A stretch of DNA of 64,000 nt from JBKQHQ01 sp052148715 (GCA_052148715.1 JBKQHQ010000121.1:75886-139885), one strand, 5' to 3'. Counted from the stretch's first letter, positions 1 through 9,301 are shown. Program-made: numbers and translations. Notes: generated by a model not told the origin, from the letters alone.

Positions 1-1502
1 CCCAGGCCGGCGGCATCGAAGTGACGGCGGAACTGCTGACCCTCGAATGGCCGTCGGTCGTGCTCTATCCGGCCGGCTATTTCGCCCGCCAGATCGCGGT
101 GGAGGCCGGCGTCACGCTGCCGGGCGGCTGGCAGTTCGCCACGGCGCTCGAGCAGGCCCCCACAGGCGGCGCGACGACGTTTCGCCGCGTCTCGCTCGAA
201 ACCCTCGCCGATTCCCCCGTTTACGCCGGACGCTATGTTGCGCGCCAGGATCTGGACCCCAGCGACGCCGTCCCGGTGCGTCTCAATGCGTTTGCCGACA
301 GGCCGGAGCTCCTGGAGATCAAGCCGCCGCAACTTGAGGCCCACAAAGCACTGATCCGGCAGGCGTACAAGCTGTTCGGGTCACGCCACTACGATCATTA
401 TGACTTTCTGGTCACGTTGAGCGATCATGTCGGTTACAAGGGGCTTGAGCATCATCGATCCAGCCAGGACCATACGAGTGCGACCTACTTCTCCGACTGG
501 GACAAGACGATAACCGTTCGCGACCTACTTCCGCATGAATTCACTCATTCCTGGAATGGCAAGTTCCGCCGGCCGGCCGACCTCTGGACGCCTAATTTCA
601 ACGTGCCGATGCGCGACAGCCTGTTGTGGGTCTATGAAGGCCAAACCCAGTACTGGGGAAAGGTGCTGACCGCGCGATCCGGACTCTGGAGCCAACAACA
701 GGCCCTCGATGCGTTAGCGCTGATCGCCGCCAATTTCCAGGCCAGGGCCGGACGCACCTGGCGGCCGCTGCAGGACACGGCGGATGAAGCCATCATCGGC
801 GCGCGGGCGCGATCGCAGTCCTGGACCAGCTGGCAGCGATCGGCGGACTATTACGATGAAGGATTGCTCATCTGGCTCGATGCCGACACCTTGATCCGCG
901 ATTTGTCGCACGGTGAACGTTCGCTTGACGATTTCGCGCGCCGCTTCTTCGGCATCAACGATGGCAGCTACGTGCCCGTGACCTACACTTTTGATGACGT
1001 GGTGACCACGCTCAACGATGTGCAGCCCTATGAATGGGCGGCGTTTCTGCGCTCACGCATCGATGTCGTCAACCCGCGCCCGCCGCTCGATGGGATCACG
1101 CGTGGCGGTTACAAGCTGGTCTTTGACGATGTCGCGAGCGAGTTCTACAAATCTATCGAAACCCGCGCGAAGAACACCAATCTAACCTACTCCCTTGGCC
1201 TGAGCGTAGAGGGGGGCGGCAACATCGTCAACGTTCTCTGGGACGGCCCGGCCTTCAAGGCCGGGCTATCCCCGGGGGTCCAGATCCTGGCCGTGAACGA
1301 CATCGCCTTCAACGCCGATCGTCTCAAGGACGTGGTCAAGGCCGCCAAAACAGGAAACGCGCCGATCGAGCTGATCGTCAAGGACCAGGACCGTTTTCGC
1401 GTTGTCCGGATCGACTACCACGACGGGCTGCGCTACCCGCATCTGGCGCGGGATCCGGCGCAGCCTGCGCGTCTCGACGAGATTCTGGCGGCGAAGAAAT
1501 AG
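1..1502 (+). CDS. M61 family metallopeptidase with PDZ domain, 5' end cut by window
   Basis: This is the C-terminal part of a zinc metallopeptidase of the M61 (glycyl aminopeptidase-like) family. Counting from the GTG at 21, the zinc-binding signature HEFTH lies at residues 172-176 followed by SWNG, which is typical of M61, and a downstream Glu sits in WVYEGQTQYWG (about residue 206). A PDZ-like segment occupies roughly residues 385-470 (SLGLSVEGGG ... AGLSPGVQILAVN). The reading frame is open upstream of the GTG to the window edge (positions 3-20), and full-length family members are usually near 600 residues, so the true start lies outside the window. Role: probably a periplasmic or cytoplasmic aminopeptidase; the substrate cannot be told from sequence. 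Confidence 0.9.
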   Translation, partial: QAGGIEVTAELLTLEWPSVVLYPAGYFARQIAVEAGVTLPGGWQFATALEQAPTGGATTFRRVSLETLADSPVYAGRYVARQDLDPSDAVPVRLNAFADRPELLEIKPPQLEAHKALIRQAYKLFGSRHYDHYDFLVTLSDHVGYKGLEHHRSSQDHTSATYFSDWDKTITVRDLLPHEFTHSWNGKFRRPADLWTPNFNVPMRDSLLWVYEGQTQYWGKVLTARSGLWSQQQALDALALIAANFQARAGRTWRPLQDTADEAIIGARARSQSWTSWQRSADYYDEGLLIWLDADTLIRDLSHGERSLDDFARRFFGINDGSYVPVTYTFDDVVTTLNDVQPYEWAAFLRSRIDVVNPRPPLDGITRGGYKLVFDDVASEFYKSIETRAKNTNLTYSLGLSVEGGGNIVNVLWDGPAFKAGLSPGVQILAVNDIAFNADRLKDVVKAAKTGNAPIELIVKDQDRFRVVRIDYHDGLRYPHLARDPAQPARLDEILAAKK

Positions 1503-1532
1503 CGCCTGTGTGGCGCGCGCCGGGCAACCCGC

Positions 1533-2633
1533 TCAGGCCACGCTGCAGGCTTCCTTGGCGACACCGAGATGAAGGCGCATGTCGCGAAAGGAGACGAGCC
1601 GCTGCCTGCTCTCATCCCACAGCACCAGATGGACGCATTTGAAGCTTTGCCACAGCGTGAGCCGCCCGATGGAGACGAGTTCCGGATGTTCGCGCAGCGC
1701 GTGCGGCAGCCGGTAGAATGGAATGCGGCTGCACAGATGATGGACGTGGTGCATCCCGATATTGGCCGTGAACCAGCGCAGGATACCGGGCAGGTCGTAA
1801 TGCGAGCTGCCGTGCAGCGCCGCCTCGTGCAGATTCCAACCGTCGTCGTGGGCCCAGGTCGTGCCCTCGAACTGATGCTGGACGTAGAATAGCCACACAC
1901 CGATCGAGGCGCCGAGCAGCATGACGGGCAGGTGCAGCAAGAGGAACGGACCAACGCCGATCAGCGCGATCATCACCGCCACCAGCGCGGCAATCGCGCA
2001 GTTGGTCCCCATCGTGCTCAGCCAGGGCTGCCAGCCCAGGCGCATTTGGCCGAGCGGCAGCCGCTGCCGCAAGAGGAATAGATAGGCCGGGCCGAGCCCG
2101 AACATCACGGCCGGATGCCGGTAGAGCCGATACTTCAGCCGGCCCCATCGGGACAGCGCCAAATATTCGCGCACCGTCAGCGTGTCGACGTCGCCGATCC
2201 CACGGCGTTCGAGGTTGCCGGATGTCGCATGATGGCCGGCATGGGAGCGGCGCCAGAAGTCATAGGGAGTCAACGTCAACACGCCGATCGCGCGCCCGAC
2301 CCAATCGTTGGCGAGACGGTGGCGGAAGAAGGCACCGTGACCACAATCATGCTGAATCATAAAGAGGCGCACGAGAAAGCCGGCGGCGGGGACGGCGAGC
2401 AGCAGGCAGAGCCAATAGCCGAGATGGAAATCGAGAATCGCCCACATCAGCACCCAGAGGAGAACCAGCGGAACCGCCGTGATCACGATCTCCAGCACGC
2501 TACGGGCTTCGTCCGGTTCGCGATACCGGGCAAGAATGCGCGTCCACGCGCGTGCATTAGGCTCGGCACCGGGCACGGCCGGATAGGGTCGGTTTTCCAA
2601 AAGAGCTCCGTAGTCGGGTATGCCCGGGCTCAA
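1533..2633 (-). CDS. Membrane fatty acid desaturase (omega-6 / DesA type)
   Basis: A 366-residue integral membrane di-iron desaturase that should introduce a double bond into acyl chains of membrane lipids. All three histidine boxes are visible: HDCGH at residues 95-99, HAGHH at 131-135 and HHVHH at 295-299. Hydrophobic segments at about 50-90, 170-190 and 210-250 fit the usual four-helix topology. The first and last boxes resemble Delta-12/omega-6 desaturases rather than the stearoyl-CoA type. The gene runs convergently to the M61 peptidase, with 30 bases between the stops, and looks monocistronic. Exact regioselectivity is inferred, not shown. Confidence 0.9.
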   Translation of the reverse strand: MSPGIPDYGALLENRPYPAVPGAEPNARAWTRILARYREPDEARSVLEIVITAVPLVLLWVLMWAILDFHLGYWLCLLLAVPAAGFLVRLFMIQHDCGHGAFFRHRLANDWVGRAIGVLTLTPYDFWRRSHAGHHATSGNLERRGIGDVDTLTVREYLALSRWGRLKYRLYRHPAVMFGLGPAYLFLLRQRLPLGQMRLGWQPWLSTMGTNCAIAALVAVMIALIGVGPFLLLHLPVMLLGASIGVWLFYVQHQFEGTTWAHDDGWNLHEAALHGSSHYDLPGILRWFTANIGMHHVHHLCSRIPFYRLPHALREHPELVSIGRLTLWQSFKCVHLVLWDESRQRLVSFRDMRLHLGVAKEACSVA

Positions 2634-2912
2634 GCCCCTGCATCCATAGATGCACCGGCGACGCCCCGAATCATGCGTCGCCGAAGATCAAAGCATTTAG
2701 CGGGGTTCTTGCCCTTAGGATAGCGCGCCAAATCCCCGGCGTGCGCACTTGACCTGCGATCATTGGCTTGGCGGCGAGACTATGCCATGCCGGACGCCGC
2801 GAAGCAAAGGCGCATCGCGGCGATCCGCGGCCCCTATCTTTTCGGTCGCGCATTGATCTAGGATGCCGGTTGAAGCGGCGCAACCCCGTTCCGCAGCGAA
2901 GTCAGGTTCTGC

Positions 2913-3122
2913 ATGTCTGAAGATCAGGACGGCGAGTTCGCCTACAGCGTTCGGCAACAAACCTATCGGAGCGGGACCACCGTCTGGCGATGGGAAGTGC
3001 GTCACCGCGACACCGGTAATGTTTTGGATGCCGGAACTTCGCTCCGGTCACACGATGCCGCCAGGACGGCGGCCAAGGACGCCATATTCTTTGCCACTCA
3101 GGCTCGCCGATGGGTGCATTAG
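2913..3122 (+). CDS. Small hypothetical protein, 69 aa
   Basis: A short open frame starting at ATG 2913 with an acidic N-terminus (MSEDQDGEF) and a middle rich in aromatic and charged residues (YRSGTTVWRWEVRHRD), followed by an Ala-rich helix ending in ARRWVH. No signal peptide or membrane helix is seen. The pattern looks like a compact small beta-alpha protein, as often seen in rhizobial genomes, but I do not recognise a family. The intergenic setting and protein-like composition support coding. No strong ribosome binding site is visible. Confidence 0.45.
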   Translation: MSEDQDGEFAYSVRQQTYRSGTTVWRWEVRHRDTGNVLDAGTSLRSHDAARTAAKDAIFFATQARRWVH

Positions 3123-3413
3123 GATCCCGGCAGCCATCGGCCGGCTCCGCGCCATTGCGCTAGCCACCGCGACGCGCTCGGACGCGCCGCCGGATCTCCC
3201 CGCCTTGGAGAGTTTGTGCCGTCCTACTCGGCAATGGTTGGTATGGCGTTTGCGATATGAAGGCGCGCCTCGCACGCTTAGGCGGGAGCCCCGGTCGATG
3301 ACACCCGCCGAATTCGGAAGATCTGTCCGAGCCGAGAAACGGGGCAAGGTTATCAAGCTCGCGGCCAGCAAACCGGACTGAGCCGGGTCACCGCGCGCTG
3401 GTGAGGCAAATTG

Positions 3414-3932
3414 ATGCGCAAAGACGGGCACCCGATCTACGGCAGACCTGGTCACCTCATACGGCGTTTACAGCAAATTGCCGTTGCGATCTTCATGACC
3501 GAGACCAAAAGCTTTAACATCACACCGGTGCAGTACTCCGCGCTCTTAGCCGTCGAGATGCATCCGGGGATAGATCAAACAACGTTGGTGAATATCATTG
3601 CTTACGACCGTTCGACGATCGGAAACGTGGTCGGTCGGCTAGAGAGCAAGAATTGGATCAAACGAGCTCCCGGGTCGCGCGATCGCCGCAGCAAGCGGCT
3701 CACGATTACGCCGCAAGGTCGCGAGGTGCTCCGCGCGATCGACTCGACAGTGGACCGTGCACAGGCGCTCATTCTCGCTCCGCTCAAGTCGGCCGAGCGT
3801 CCCGTTTTCATCGACATGCTCGAGCGTCTCGTGAGACTCAACAACGCTCGGAGCCGAGCGCCCATGGGGCCGCCGCTTCCAGCCGCCAGCCAGCCCAAAA
3901 GAGCCCGCGGCCTAGCGCAATCCAAACGTTGA
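3414..3932 (+). CDS. MarR family transcriptional regulator
   Basis: A 172-residue winged-helix regulator. The MarR core spans about residues 15-140: an N-terminal dimerisation helix, the recognition region around TLVNIIAYDRSTIGNVVGRL, and the wing RDRRSKRLTITPQGREVL. A basic Pro/Arg-rich tail follows. Start: ATG at 3414 is preferred over the adjacent TTG at 3411, because GTGAGG at 3401-3406 is well spaced. It lies 180 bases upstream of, and in the same direction as, the two methyltransferase genes, so it is a plausible local regulator of them (inference from position). The ligand is unknown. Confidence 0.88.
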   Translation: MRKDGHPIYGRPGHLIRRLQQIAVAIFMTETKSFNITPVQYSALLAVEMHPGIDQTTLVNIIAYDRSTIGNVVGRLESKNWIKRAPGSRDRRSKRLTITPQGREVLRAIDSTVDRAQALILAPLKSAERPVFIDMLERLVRLNNARSRAPMGPPLPAASQPKRARGLAQSKR

Positions 3933-4111
3933 CTCCGCTCGGAACGATCAGTACGCTGACCATATATCGCTCAGTATGCTGACTGTCGTCGATGATCCGG
4001 AGGATCGTGCGAATGCGATTTGGCAGGGACGGCGATCGGCCCCGGAGAGTATGATCCGACGACGCGCGCCGGCTGGTTCACAAGATAAATTCCGCCGAGG
4101 GAGGAACGGGC

Positions 4112-5335
4112 ATGCAAGGCAGCAAGGATCGGATTCTCACCACCCATGCCGGGAGCCTCTCGCGGCCTGGGAATCTCATCGCTATGAACCGGGCGCGCGC
4201 TGTAGGAGAGAGTAAAGACGAAGCCGCTTATGCGGATTGTCTCGCCTCAGCCGTTGCCGAAGTTGTGCGCAAGCAGCGCGAACTCGGCGTCGATATTCCC
4301 GATGATGGCGAGTTCGGCAAACCCATGGCCGCCAACTACGACTATGGCGTCTGGTGGAACTATGCCTTTGCGCGCATGGAAGGTTTCGTCCCCGCCGAGT
4401 CGGTGCAGGAATCCGCCCACAAGAAATCGAGCGTGGCCGGCCTTGCGCTCACGACCATGAAGAACCGTCGCGACTGGCAGATATTCGGCGACTTCTATCA
4501 GGACCCGGAATCGAGCGGCACACTCGTCGGCAGCGCCGCGCGGCGACCCACGCGCCGTCCCGTCTGCACGGCGCCGATCAAATACACGGGTCACGCCGCG
4601 ATCCAGGCCGACATTGCAAACCTCCAAAGCGCAATGGCGGCCGCCGGTGTCGACGAAGGCTTTATGTGTTCCATTGCTCCCGGAAGCTTCGCCCGAGGAG
4701 AGGATCTCTACTACAAAACCGAGGAAGAGTTCGTCTTTGCTGCCGCCGAAGCCATGCGCGAGGAGTACAAGGCGATCGTCGACGCCGGTGTCGTGCTGCA
4801 GATCGACGATCCCAGCCTGCCGGACAACTGGGATATGATCAATCCCGAGCCGCCGCTCGGTGAATTCAAAAAATTCGAGCGCGTCCGCATCGAGGCGCTA
4901 AATCACGCACTGCGGGACTTGCCTGCCGACCGCATCCGCTTCCACATATGCTGGGGAAGCTGGCACGGTCCGCACACCACCGACATTCCGTTGCAGGATA
5001 TCATCGATCTGGTGCTGAGCGTCAATGCGGGCGCCTACTCCGTGGAAGCCGGCAATGTCCGTCATGAGCACGAGTGGCGGGTCTGGGAAGGTCAGAGGCT
5101 TCCGGAAGGCAAGCTGCTGATCCCCGGCGTCGTCAGTCACGCGACCAACATTGTGGAGCATCCCCAAGTGGTCGCCGACCGCATCGTGCGCTATGCGCGC
5201 GTGGTCGGCCGCGAGAACGTCATCGCCGGAACGGACTGCGGGTTGGGCGGGCGCATTCACCCGCAGATCGCATGGGCGAAGCTGGCCGCATTGACCGAGG
5301 GTGCCAGGCTCGCCACCAGCGAGCTTTGGCGATAG
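4112..5335 (+). CDS. Cobalamin-independent methionine synthase C-terminal-like zinc methyltransferase (copy 1)
   Basis: A 407-residue single-barrel protein of the MetE-C / COG0620 group. Zinc-type ligands expected for this fold are visible: His and Cys in RFHICWGSWHGPH, Glu in YSVEAGNVRHEHEW, and Cys in IAGTDCGLGG. The N-terminus has the family motif ILTTHAGSLSRP. It lacks the N-terminal barrel of real MetE, so it is about half MetE length. Relatives of this size include epoxyalkane:coenzyme M transferases and core methionine synthases, so the thiol substrate is open. RBS GGAGG lies just upstream. The next gene is a paralogue 24 bases downstream, giving a probable operon. Confidence 0.85.
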   Translation: MQGSKDRILTTHAGSLSRPGNLIAMNRARAVGESKDEAAYADCLASAVAEVVRKQRELGVDIPDDGEFGKPMAANYDYGVWWNYAFARMEGFVPAESVQESAHKKSSVAGLALTTMKNRRDWQIFGDFYQDPESSGTLVGSAARRPTRRPVCTAPIKYTGHAAIQADIANLQSAMAAAGVDEGFMCSIAPGSFARGEDLYYKTEEEFVFAAAEAMREEYKAIVDAGVVLQIDDPSLPDNWDMINPEPPLGEFKKFERVRIEALNHALRDLPADRIRFHICWGSWHGPHTTDIPLQDIIDLVLSVNAGAYSVEAGNVRHEHEWRVWEGQRLPEGKLLIPGVVSHATNIVEHPQVVADRIVRYARVVGRENVIAGTDCGLGGRIHPQIAWAKLAALTEGARLATSELWR

Positions 5336-5359
5336 TCGGCAGCGGGGAAGAAACAAACA

Positions 5360-6547
5360 ATGAAGCGAAGTGTCGATCGAATCCTAACGACCCATGTCGG
5401 CAGCCTGCCGCGGCCGAATGATCTCGTCGAGCTCTATCGGGACAATGCGCCGGATAGCAAGCTCACGCCCCGTTTGAAATCGGCGATTTCCGATGTGGTC
5501 CGCCGGCAAGCTGACTCCGGCATCGATATCGTCAATGACGGTGAATTCAGCAAGGCCATGCGTCAAGCCGTCGATTTCGGCGCTTGGTGGTCCTACGTCT
5601 ATGACCGCCTGGCGGGTTTCGAGCTGAGGCAGGAGGAGGCCAAAAAGGGCCGCGCAGCGTGGACCTTCGGCAGCCGGGAACGTAAGGAATTCTCCGAGTT
5701 CTACGCCGAGGAAGCCGGCATGGGGAGCGCCGGCCAAGGGGGTACCAGCAGTGCACGCATGTACGGCCTCACGTGCACCGCCCCGGTCAAGTATACCGGT
5801 CAAGCCGTCATTCAGCGCGATATTCAGGACCTGGCTTCCGCCGTTCGCGGCGCGCGCGTCGAAGAAGCTTTCATGACCGCGGTGTCGCCCGCGACGCTGC
5901 AAATCCTGCCGAATGAATACTACAAGAGTCCCGAGGACTATACGTGGGCGCTGGCGGAGGCCATCCGCGAAGAGTACAAGGCCATCGTCGAGGCTGGTTT
6001 CATCCTACAGATCGACGATCCGGCCTTGGTCGACATCTACGATTGGTGGTTCTCGCTCAACGACGATTTGGCCGGCTATCGAAAGTGGGCCGAGTTCCAG
6101 GTCGAGGCAGTGAACCACGCCTTGCAGGGTATTCCCGAGGATCGCGTCCGCTTCCACATCTGCTGGGGCAGCTGGCATGGGCCCCATGAGGGCGACGTTC
6201 CACTGAAGGACATCGTTGACTTGCTGATCAAGGTGAAAGCGCAGGCCTATTCGGTCGAGGCAGGCAACGTGCGCCACGAGCACGAGTGGAAGGTCTGGCG
6301 GGGCACGAAGCTTCCGCAAGGCAAGATTCTAATTCCTGGCGTCGTCAGCCACGCCACCAACGTCGTGGAGCATCCCGAGCTCGTCGCCGATCGAATTGTT
6401 CGCTTGGCTCAAATCGTCGGGCGGGAAAACGTGATCGCGGGAACAGACTGCGGATTGGGCGGGCGCGTCCACCCACAGATCGCCTGGGCGAAGCTTGCCG
6501 CCTTGACCGAGGGTGCCAGGCTCGCCAGCAGTGAGCTTTGGCCATAA
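5360..6547 (+). CDS. Cobalamin-independent methionine synthase C-terminal-like zinc methyltransferase (copy 2)
   Basis: A 395-residue tandem paralogue of the preceding gene. It keeps the same landmarks: ILTTHVGSLPRP at the start, HICWGSWHGPHEGD, VEAGNVRHEHEW, and the zinc Cys in GTDCGLGGRVHPQ. The C-terminal 100 residues are nearly identical to copy 1, whereas residues about 70-140 differ strongly (copy 2 has EFYAEEAGMGSAGQGG where copy 1 has a QDPESSGTL segment). This suggests duplication followed by divergence of the substrate-binding part. Role: alkyl transfer to a thiol; acceptor unknown. The pair may act as a heteromer or serve two substrates. Confidence 0.85.
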   Translation: MKRSVDRILTTHVGSLPRPNDLVELYRDNAPDSKLTPRLKSAISDVVRRQADSGIDIVNDGEFSKAMRQAVDFGAWWSYVYDRLAGFELRQEEAKKGRAAWTFGSRERKEFSEFYAEEAGMGSAGQGGTSSARMYGLTCTAPVKYTGQAVIQRDIQDLASAVRGARVEEAFMTAVSPATLQILPNEYYKSPEDYTWALAEAIREEYKAIVEAGFILQIDDPALVDIYDWWFSLNDDLAGYRKWAEFQVEAVNHALQGIPEDRVRFHICWGSWHGPHEGDVPLKDIVDLLIKVKAQAYSVEAGNVRHEHEWKVWRGTKLPQGKILIPGVVSHATNVVEHPELVADRIVRLAQIVGRENVIAGTDCGLGGRVHPQIAWAKLAALTEGARLASSELWP

Positions 6548-6600
6548 TCTGCGGCGTTCAAACAATCTCGGCGCCGCGCCGAGAGGCCTATACAGGGGGA

Positions 6601-6711
6601 ATAACCATACGGAAGGCAATTCTCGTAATTCTCTGTTTCGCACTGCTGCAGGTTATTGCGCTTTCGGCGAACGCACAGCAGGTGCATTGGCCCCTCCGGC
6701 GAGCAAGTTGA
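6601..6711 (+). pseudogene. Signal-peptide remnant of an exported protein; ATA in place of a start codon
   Basis: A Shine-Dalgarno-like GGGGGA (6595-6600) precedes a frame that reads as a clean Sec signal peptide: TIRKAILVILCFALLQVIAL followed by SANAQQVHWPL and a stop at 6709-6711. The codon where ATG would be expected is ATA, and the frame stops about 10 residues after the predicted cleavage site. Such leaders are common on periplasmic solute-binding proteins of the TctC/Bug type, which often accompany catabolic genes. The most likely reading is the 5' stub of a lost binding-protein gene that once followed the methyltransferase genes. Confidence 0.5.
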
Positions 6712-6832
6712 GTCCGCGGTACCCCGAAAGCCACCTGATTTTTGCGCTGCAGCGAATGGCTGAGTCGTGCCACCGGCAGACGATGTCGCAGAGTTTAGGC
6801 GTGCTACAGTGAGACCATCTCTAGGAAGGAAC

Positions 6833-7501
6833 ATGAATCCGGGCAACGCGCGGATGGAACAGTTCGGGGCGCTGGTGCGGACGATCGTTTCCGGGGAAGT
6901 CGAGGCTGCCAAGAAAATCCTTCGTGCTTCGCCACATCTGGCGAAAGAACGTGCCGTTTACGGAGCGACTCGCCAGACCGCCGGAGAAACTTTTTACAAC
7001 GAGATACTTCATTACCTGTATGAGGGGGATACCGCTCTGCACATGGCAGCGGCGGCCTACCAAGAGCAGATTGCGGCGGAGTTGATCGCCGGAGGCGCCG
7101 ACGTCCGTGCAAAAAACCGGCGCGGCGCGGAACCCATTCACTACGCCGCTGACGGCGTGCCTGGCTCACCCGCTTGGAATCCAGCTGCGCAGGCAGCGAC
7201 TATCGAATGCCTCATCGCGGCAGGTGCGGACCCCAACGTTACGGACAAGAGCGGTGTCGCGCCGTTGCACCGTGCCATCCGCACCCGTTGTGCTGCCGCC
7301 GTGAAGGCTCTCCTCGATAGCGGTGCCGATGCGCGTGCCGCGAACCGGAAAGGCTCAATGCCGATCCTCCTTGCAACGCAGAACACCGGCCGCGGCGGCA
7401 CCGGATCAGTAGCGGCAAAGGCGCAACAGGCAGAGATACTGCGCCTACTCAGAGAGCATGGAGCGATGTCTCTTGTGGGCCGGGAAGAGACAACGGCTTA
7501 A
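6833..7501 (+). CDS. Ankyrin repeat protein
   Basis: A 222-residue soluble protein with about four ankyrin repeats. The diagnostic motifs DTALHMAAAA, GADVRAKNRRGAEPIHYAA, GADPNVTDKSGVAPLHRAI and GADARAANRKGSMPILLA are clearly spaced at about 33-40 residues. The start chosen is ATG 6833, preceded by AGGAAGGA (6823-6830), rather than the in-frame ATG 66 bases earlier. Ankyrin repeats mediate protein binding; the partner is unknown. The stop codon overlaps the stop of the opposing VOC gene by a few bases, so both genes share one convergent 3' end. Confidence 0.88.
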   Translation: MNPGNARMEQFGALVRTIVSGEVEAAKKILRASPHLAKERAVYGATRQTAGETFYNEILHYLYEGDTALHMAAAAYQEQIAAELIAGGADVRAKNRRGAEPIHYAADGVPGSPAWNPAAQAATIECLIAAGADPNVTDKSGVAPLHRAIRTRCAAAVKALLDSGADARAANRKGSMPILLATQNTGRGGTGSVAAKAQQAEILRLLREHGAMSLVGREETTA

Positions 7502-7860
7502 CCCTCCTGTATGAATCGAATCTTGTTACCATCAGGATCGTCAACATACATTTCCCGATTGCCCCAGGTTTGGTCCACCGGTTCGAGTGAGATTTGGGCG
7601 CCCCTTCCAACCAGTTCGGTGTGCAGAGCGTCAACATCTTCGACTAAAAAACCGGCGACTGCACCCGAAATGCCGTCTCCCGGAAAGGAGGAAACGTGAA
7701 GCTTCACCCCATCCCGTATCAGGCCCATGTAGCAAGGGTCCGGCTTCGCATCGTCGATGCGATAGGCGAATGTGCGGCGAAAACCAAGGTGTTCGCAGTA
7801 GAACTCCTCAGCACGCTCCGCACTGGAAATGTGGAGGACTGGAATCGCAACCTTCAACAT
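7498..7860 (-). CDS. VOC superfamily (glyoxalase/bleomycin-resistance-like) protein
   Basis: A 120-residue protein with the two beta-alpha-beta-beta-beta modules of the vicinal oxygen chelate fold: module one from IPVLHISSAERAEEFYCEHLG, module two from GAVAGFLVEDVDALHTELVGRG to the C-terminal motif MYVDDPDGNKIRFIQ. Potential metal ligands (His9, a Glu/His in the second module) are present. Members bind metals and small electrophiles or antibiotics; the specific activity cannot be called. It resembles bleomycin-resistance-type proteins. It overlaps the ankyrin gene tail to tail. Confidence 0.8.
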   Translation of the reverse strand: MLKVAIPVLHISSAERAEEFYCEHLGFRRTFAYRIDDAKPDPCYMGLIRDGVKLHVSSFPGDGISGAVAGFLVEDVDALHTELVGRGAQISLEPVDQTWGNREMYVDDPDGNKIRFIQEG

Positions 7861-8071
7861 CGCCCCTCCGCTACTTAACGCTTGCGCGCCGAACGGTCAT
7901 GTCTGCATGCGGCCGCCGAACATCAGTGGCTCGGTTCCGACGCCGCGTTTATCAGGATCATCTACAGCCATCGCCCTCTCGCACCGGCAACCGGCAGCGG
8001 CAGGAATGCTCTGGAACCGCACCCAAATTGGCCCTGCCGGCCGAGGGGGGACCATGTGCCAGAAGCGGCTG

Positions 8072-9301
8072 TCAAAGCAAGGCGGCGAGCCGCGCTATCC
8101 CCGCATCGATCTCCTCAATGGTGGGTAACGAATATGAGAGCCTGATTGTATTCGAGCCGCTTCCATCGTGATGGAACGCTTTTCCCGGAACGAAAGCAAC
8201 CTTTGCCTCTTCGACAGCTCGCTCAAGAAGCGTCGCGCCGTCTACGCCTTCTGGCAATGTGAGCCAGGTGAAGAAGCCCCCTTCGGGCCTGGTCCAAGTG
8301 ACATTGCGCGGCATGTGGGCCGAAAGCGCTCGAAGCATCGCATCGCGCTTCTTGCGGTAGTGCAGACATGCGGCTGCGATCATTGAATCCAGGTGATCGG
8401 ACGCCAATTGATGGACGACCATCTGGTTGATAATCGAGACATTGAGATCGCTGGCTTGCTTGATCAGAACGAGACGCCGGATGATGGCGCGTGAGGCGCA
8501 GACCCAACCAATGCGCAACCCAGGAGCAACGGTCTTTGAGAACGTTCCGAGATAGATAACCCGAGAGGCGTCCAAACTTCCTGCTTGTTCAACATCAAGC
8601 GCTTGTATCGAAGGTTGGTCCGATCCATCGAGCCGCAGAGCGCTATAAGCCGAATCCTCGATTACCGGGATATCCAGCTCGCGTGACAGGGCGAGCGTAC
8701 GGCGCCGTGCGTCGAGCGACAGCGTTTCCCCCGTCGGGTTTGCAAAATCGGGCACGAGATAACAAAATTTGACCTTGGCACCTGGCTCTGAAACGGACGC
8801 GGCCTCGCGATACGACTGAGGCGTGCGGTTGCCTCGCTCCGGATTAATCACGTCGTAGCGTGGCTCGTATGCCGAAAATGCCTGCAGCGCTCCGAGATAA
8901 GTCGGAACGGTTGCCAGAGCGGTGTCTCCGGGCGTCAGAAGCAATTTTCCAAGGAAATCCAGCGCCTGTTGCGAGCCCGTGGTGATCACGATGTTCTCCG
9001 GCGTGGCCGGGACACCTTGCGCCGTCATGCGGCGCGCGATCCACTTCGTGAGCGGCCCGTAGCCCTCGCTCACGGAGTATTGCAGCGCAACGCCGGTGGA
9101 CTCAGGCGTCGCAAGGGCAGCAACGTAGGCCTTCGCGGCGGCCTGACCGGGAAAGAGCTTGGGATCAGGGATGCCTCCGGCGAACGATATGATCCCCGGC
9201 CTCTCTAGAATCTTGAGGAGTTCGCGGATCTCAGAGGTCCTCATGCGCTCGGATCGGCGCGCGTATGCCGGTTCCCACGCCGGATCGTCGTGATGCGTCA
9301 T
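8072..9301 (-). CDS. PLP-dependent class I/II aminotransferase (2-aminoadipate transaminase-like)
   Basis: A 409-residue fold-type I aminotransferase. It shows IISFAGGIPDPKLFP near the N-terminus, the cofactor region ITTGSQQALDFLG, DFANPTGETLS, and the PLP-binding lysine in GTFSKTVAPGLRIGW (about residue 240). The sequence resembles the LysN/MocR-type catalytic domain without a DNA-binding part. The ATG at 9301 is preferred to the upstream TTG because GGCGGAGAG lies 5-13 bases before it. Likely role: transamination of an aromatic, branched or aminoadipate-type amino acid. It is divergent from the amino-acid-binding protein gene to its right, which supports amino-acid metabolism. Confidence 0.88.
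   Translation of the reverse strand: MTHHDDPAWEPAYARRSERMRTSEIRELLKILERPGIISFAGGIPDPKLFPGQAAAKAYVAALATPESTGVALQYSVSEGYGPLTKWIARRMTAQGVPATPENIVITTGSQQALDFLGKLLLTPGDTALATVPTYLGALQAFSAYEPRYDVINPERGNRTPQSYREAASVSEPGAKVKFCYLVPDFANPTGETLSLDARRRTLALSRELDIPVIEDSAYSALRLDGSDQPSIQALDVEQAGSLDASRVIYLGTFSKTVAPGLRIGWVCASRAIIRRLVLIKQASDLNVSIINQMVVHQLASDHLDSMIAAACLHYRKKRDAMLRALSAHMPRNVTWTRPEGGFFTWLTLPEGVDGATLLERAVEEAKVAFVPGKAFHHDGSGSNTIRLSYSLPTIEEIDAGIARLAALL

Noticed and set aside
3980..4111. A SAM or cobalamin riboswitch before the methyltransferase genes
   Set aside because: No riboswitch core (such as a B12 box or SAM-type paired helices) could be found in the 180-base gap; only a modest GATCCGGAGGATC palindrome is seen.
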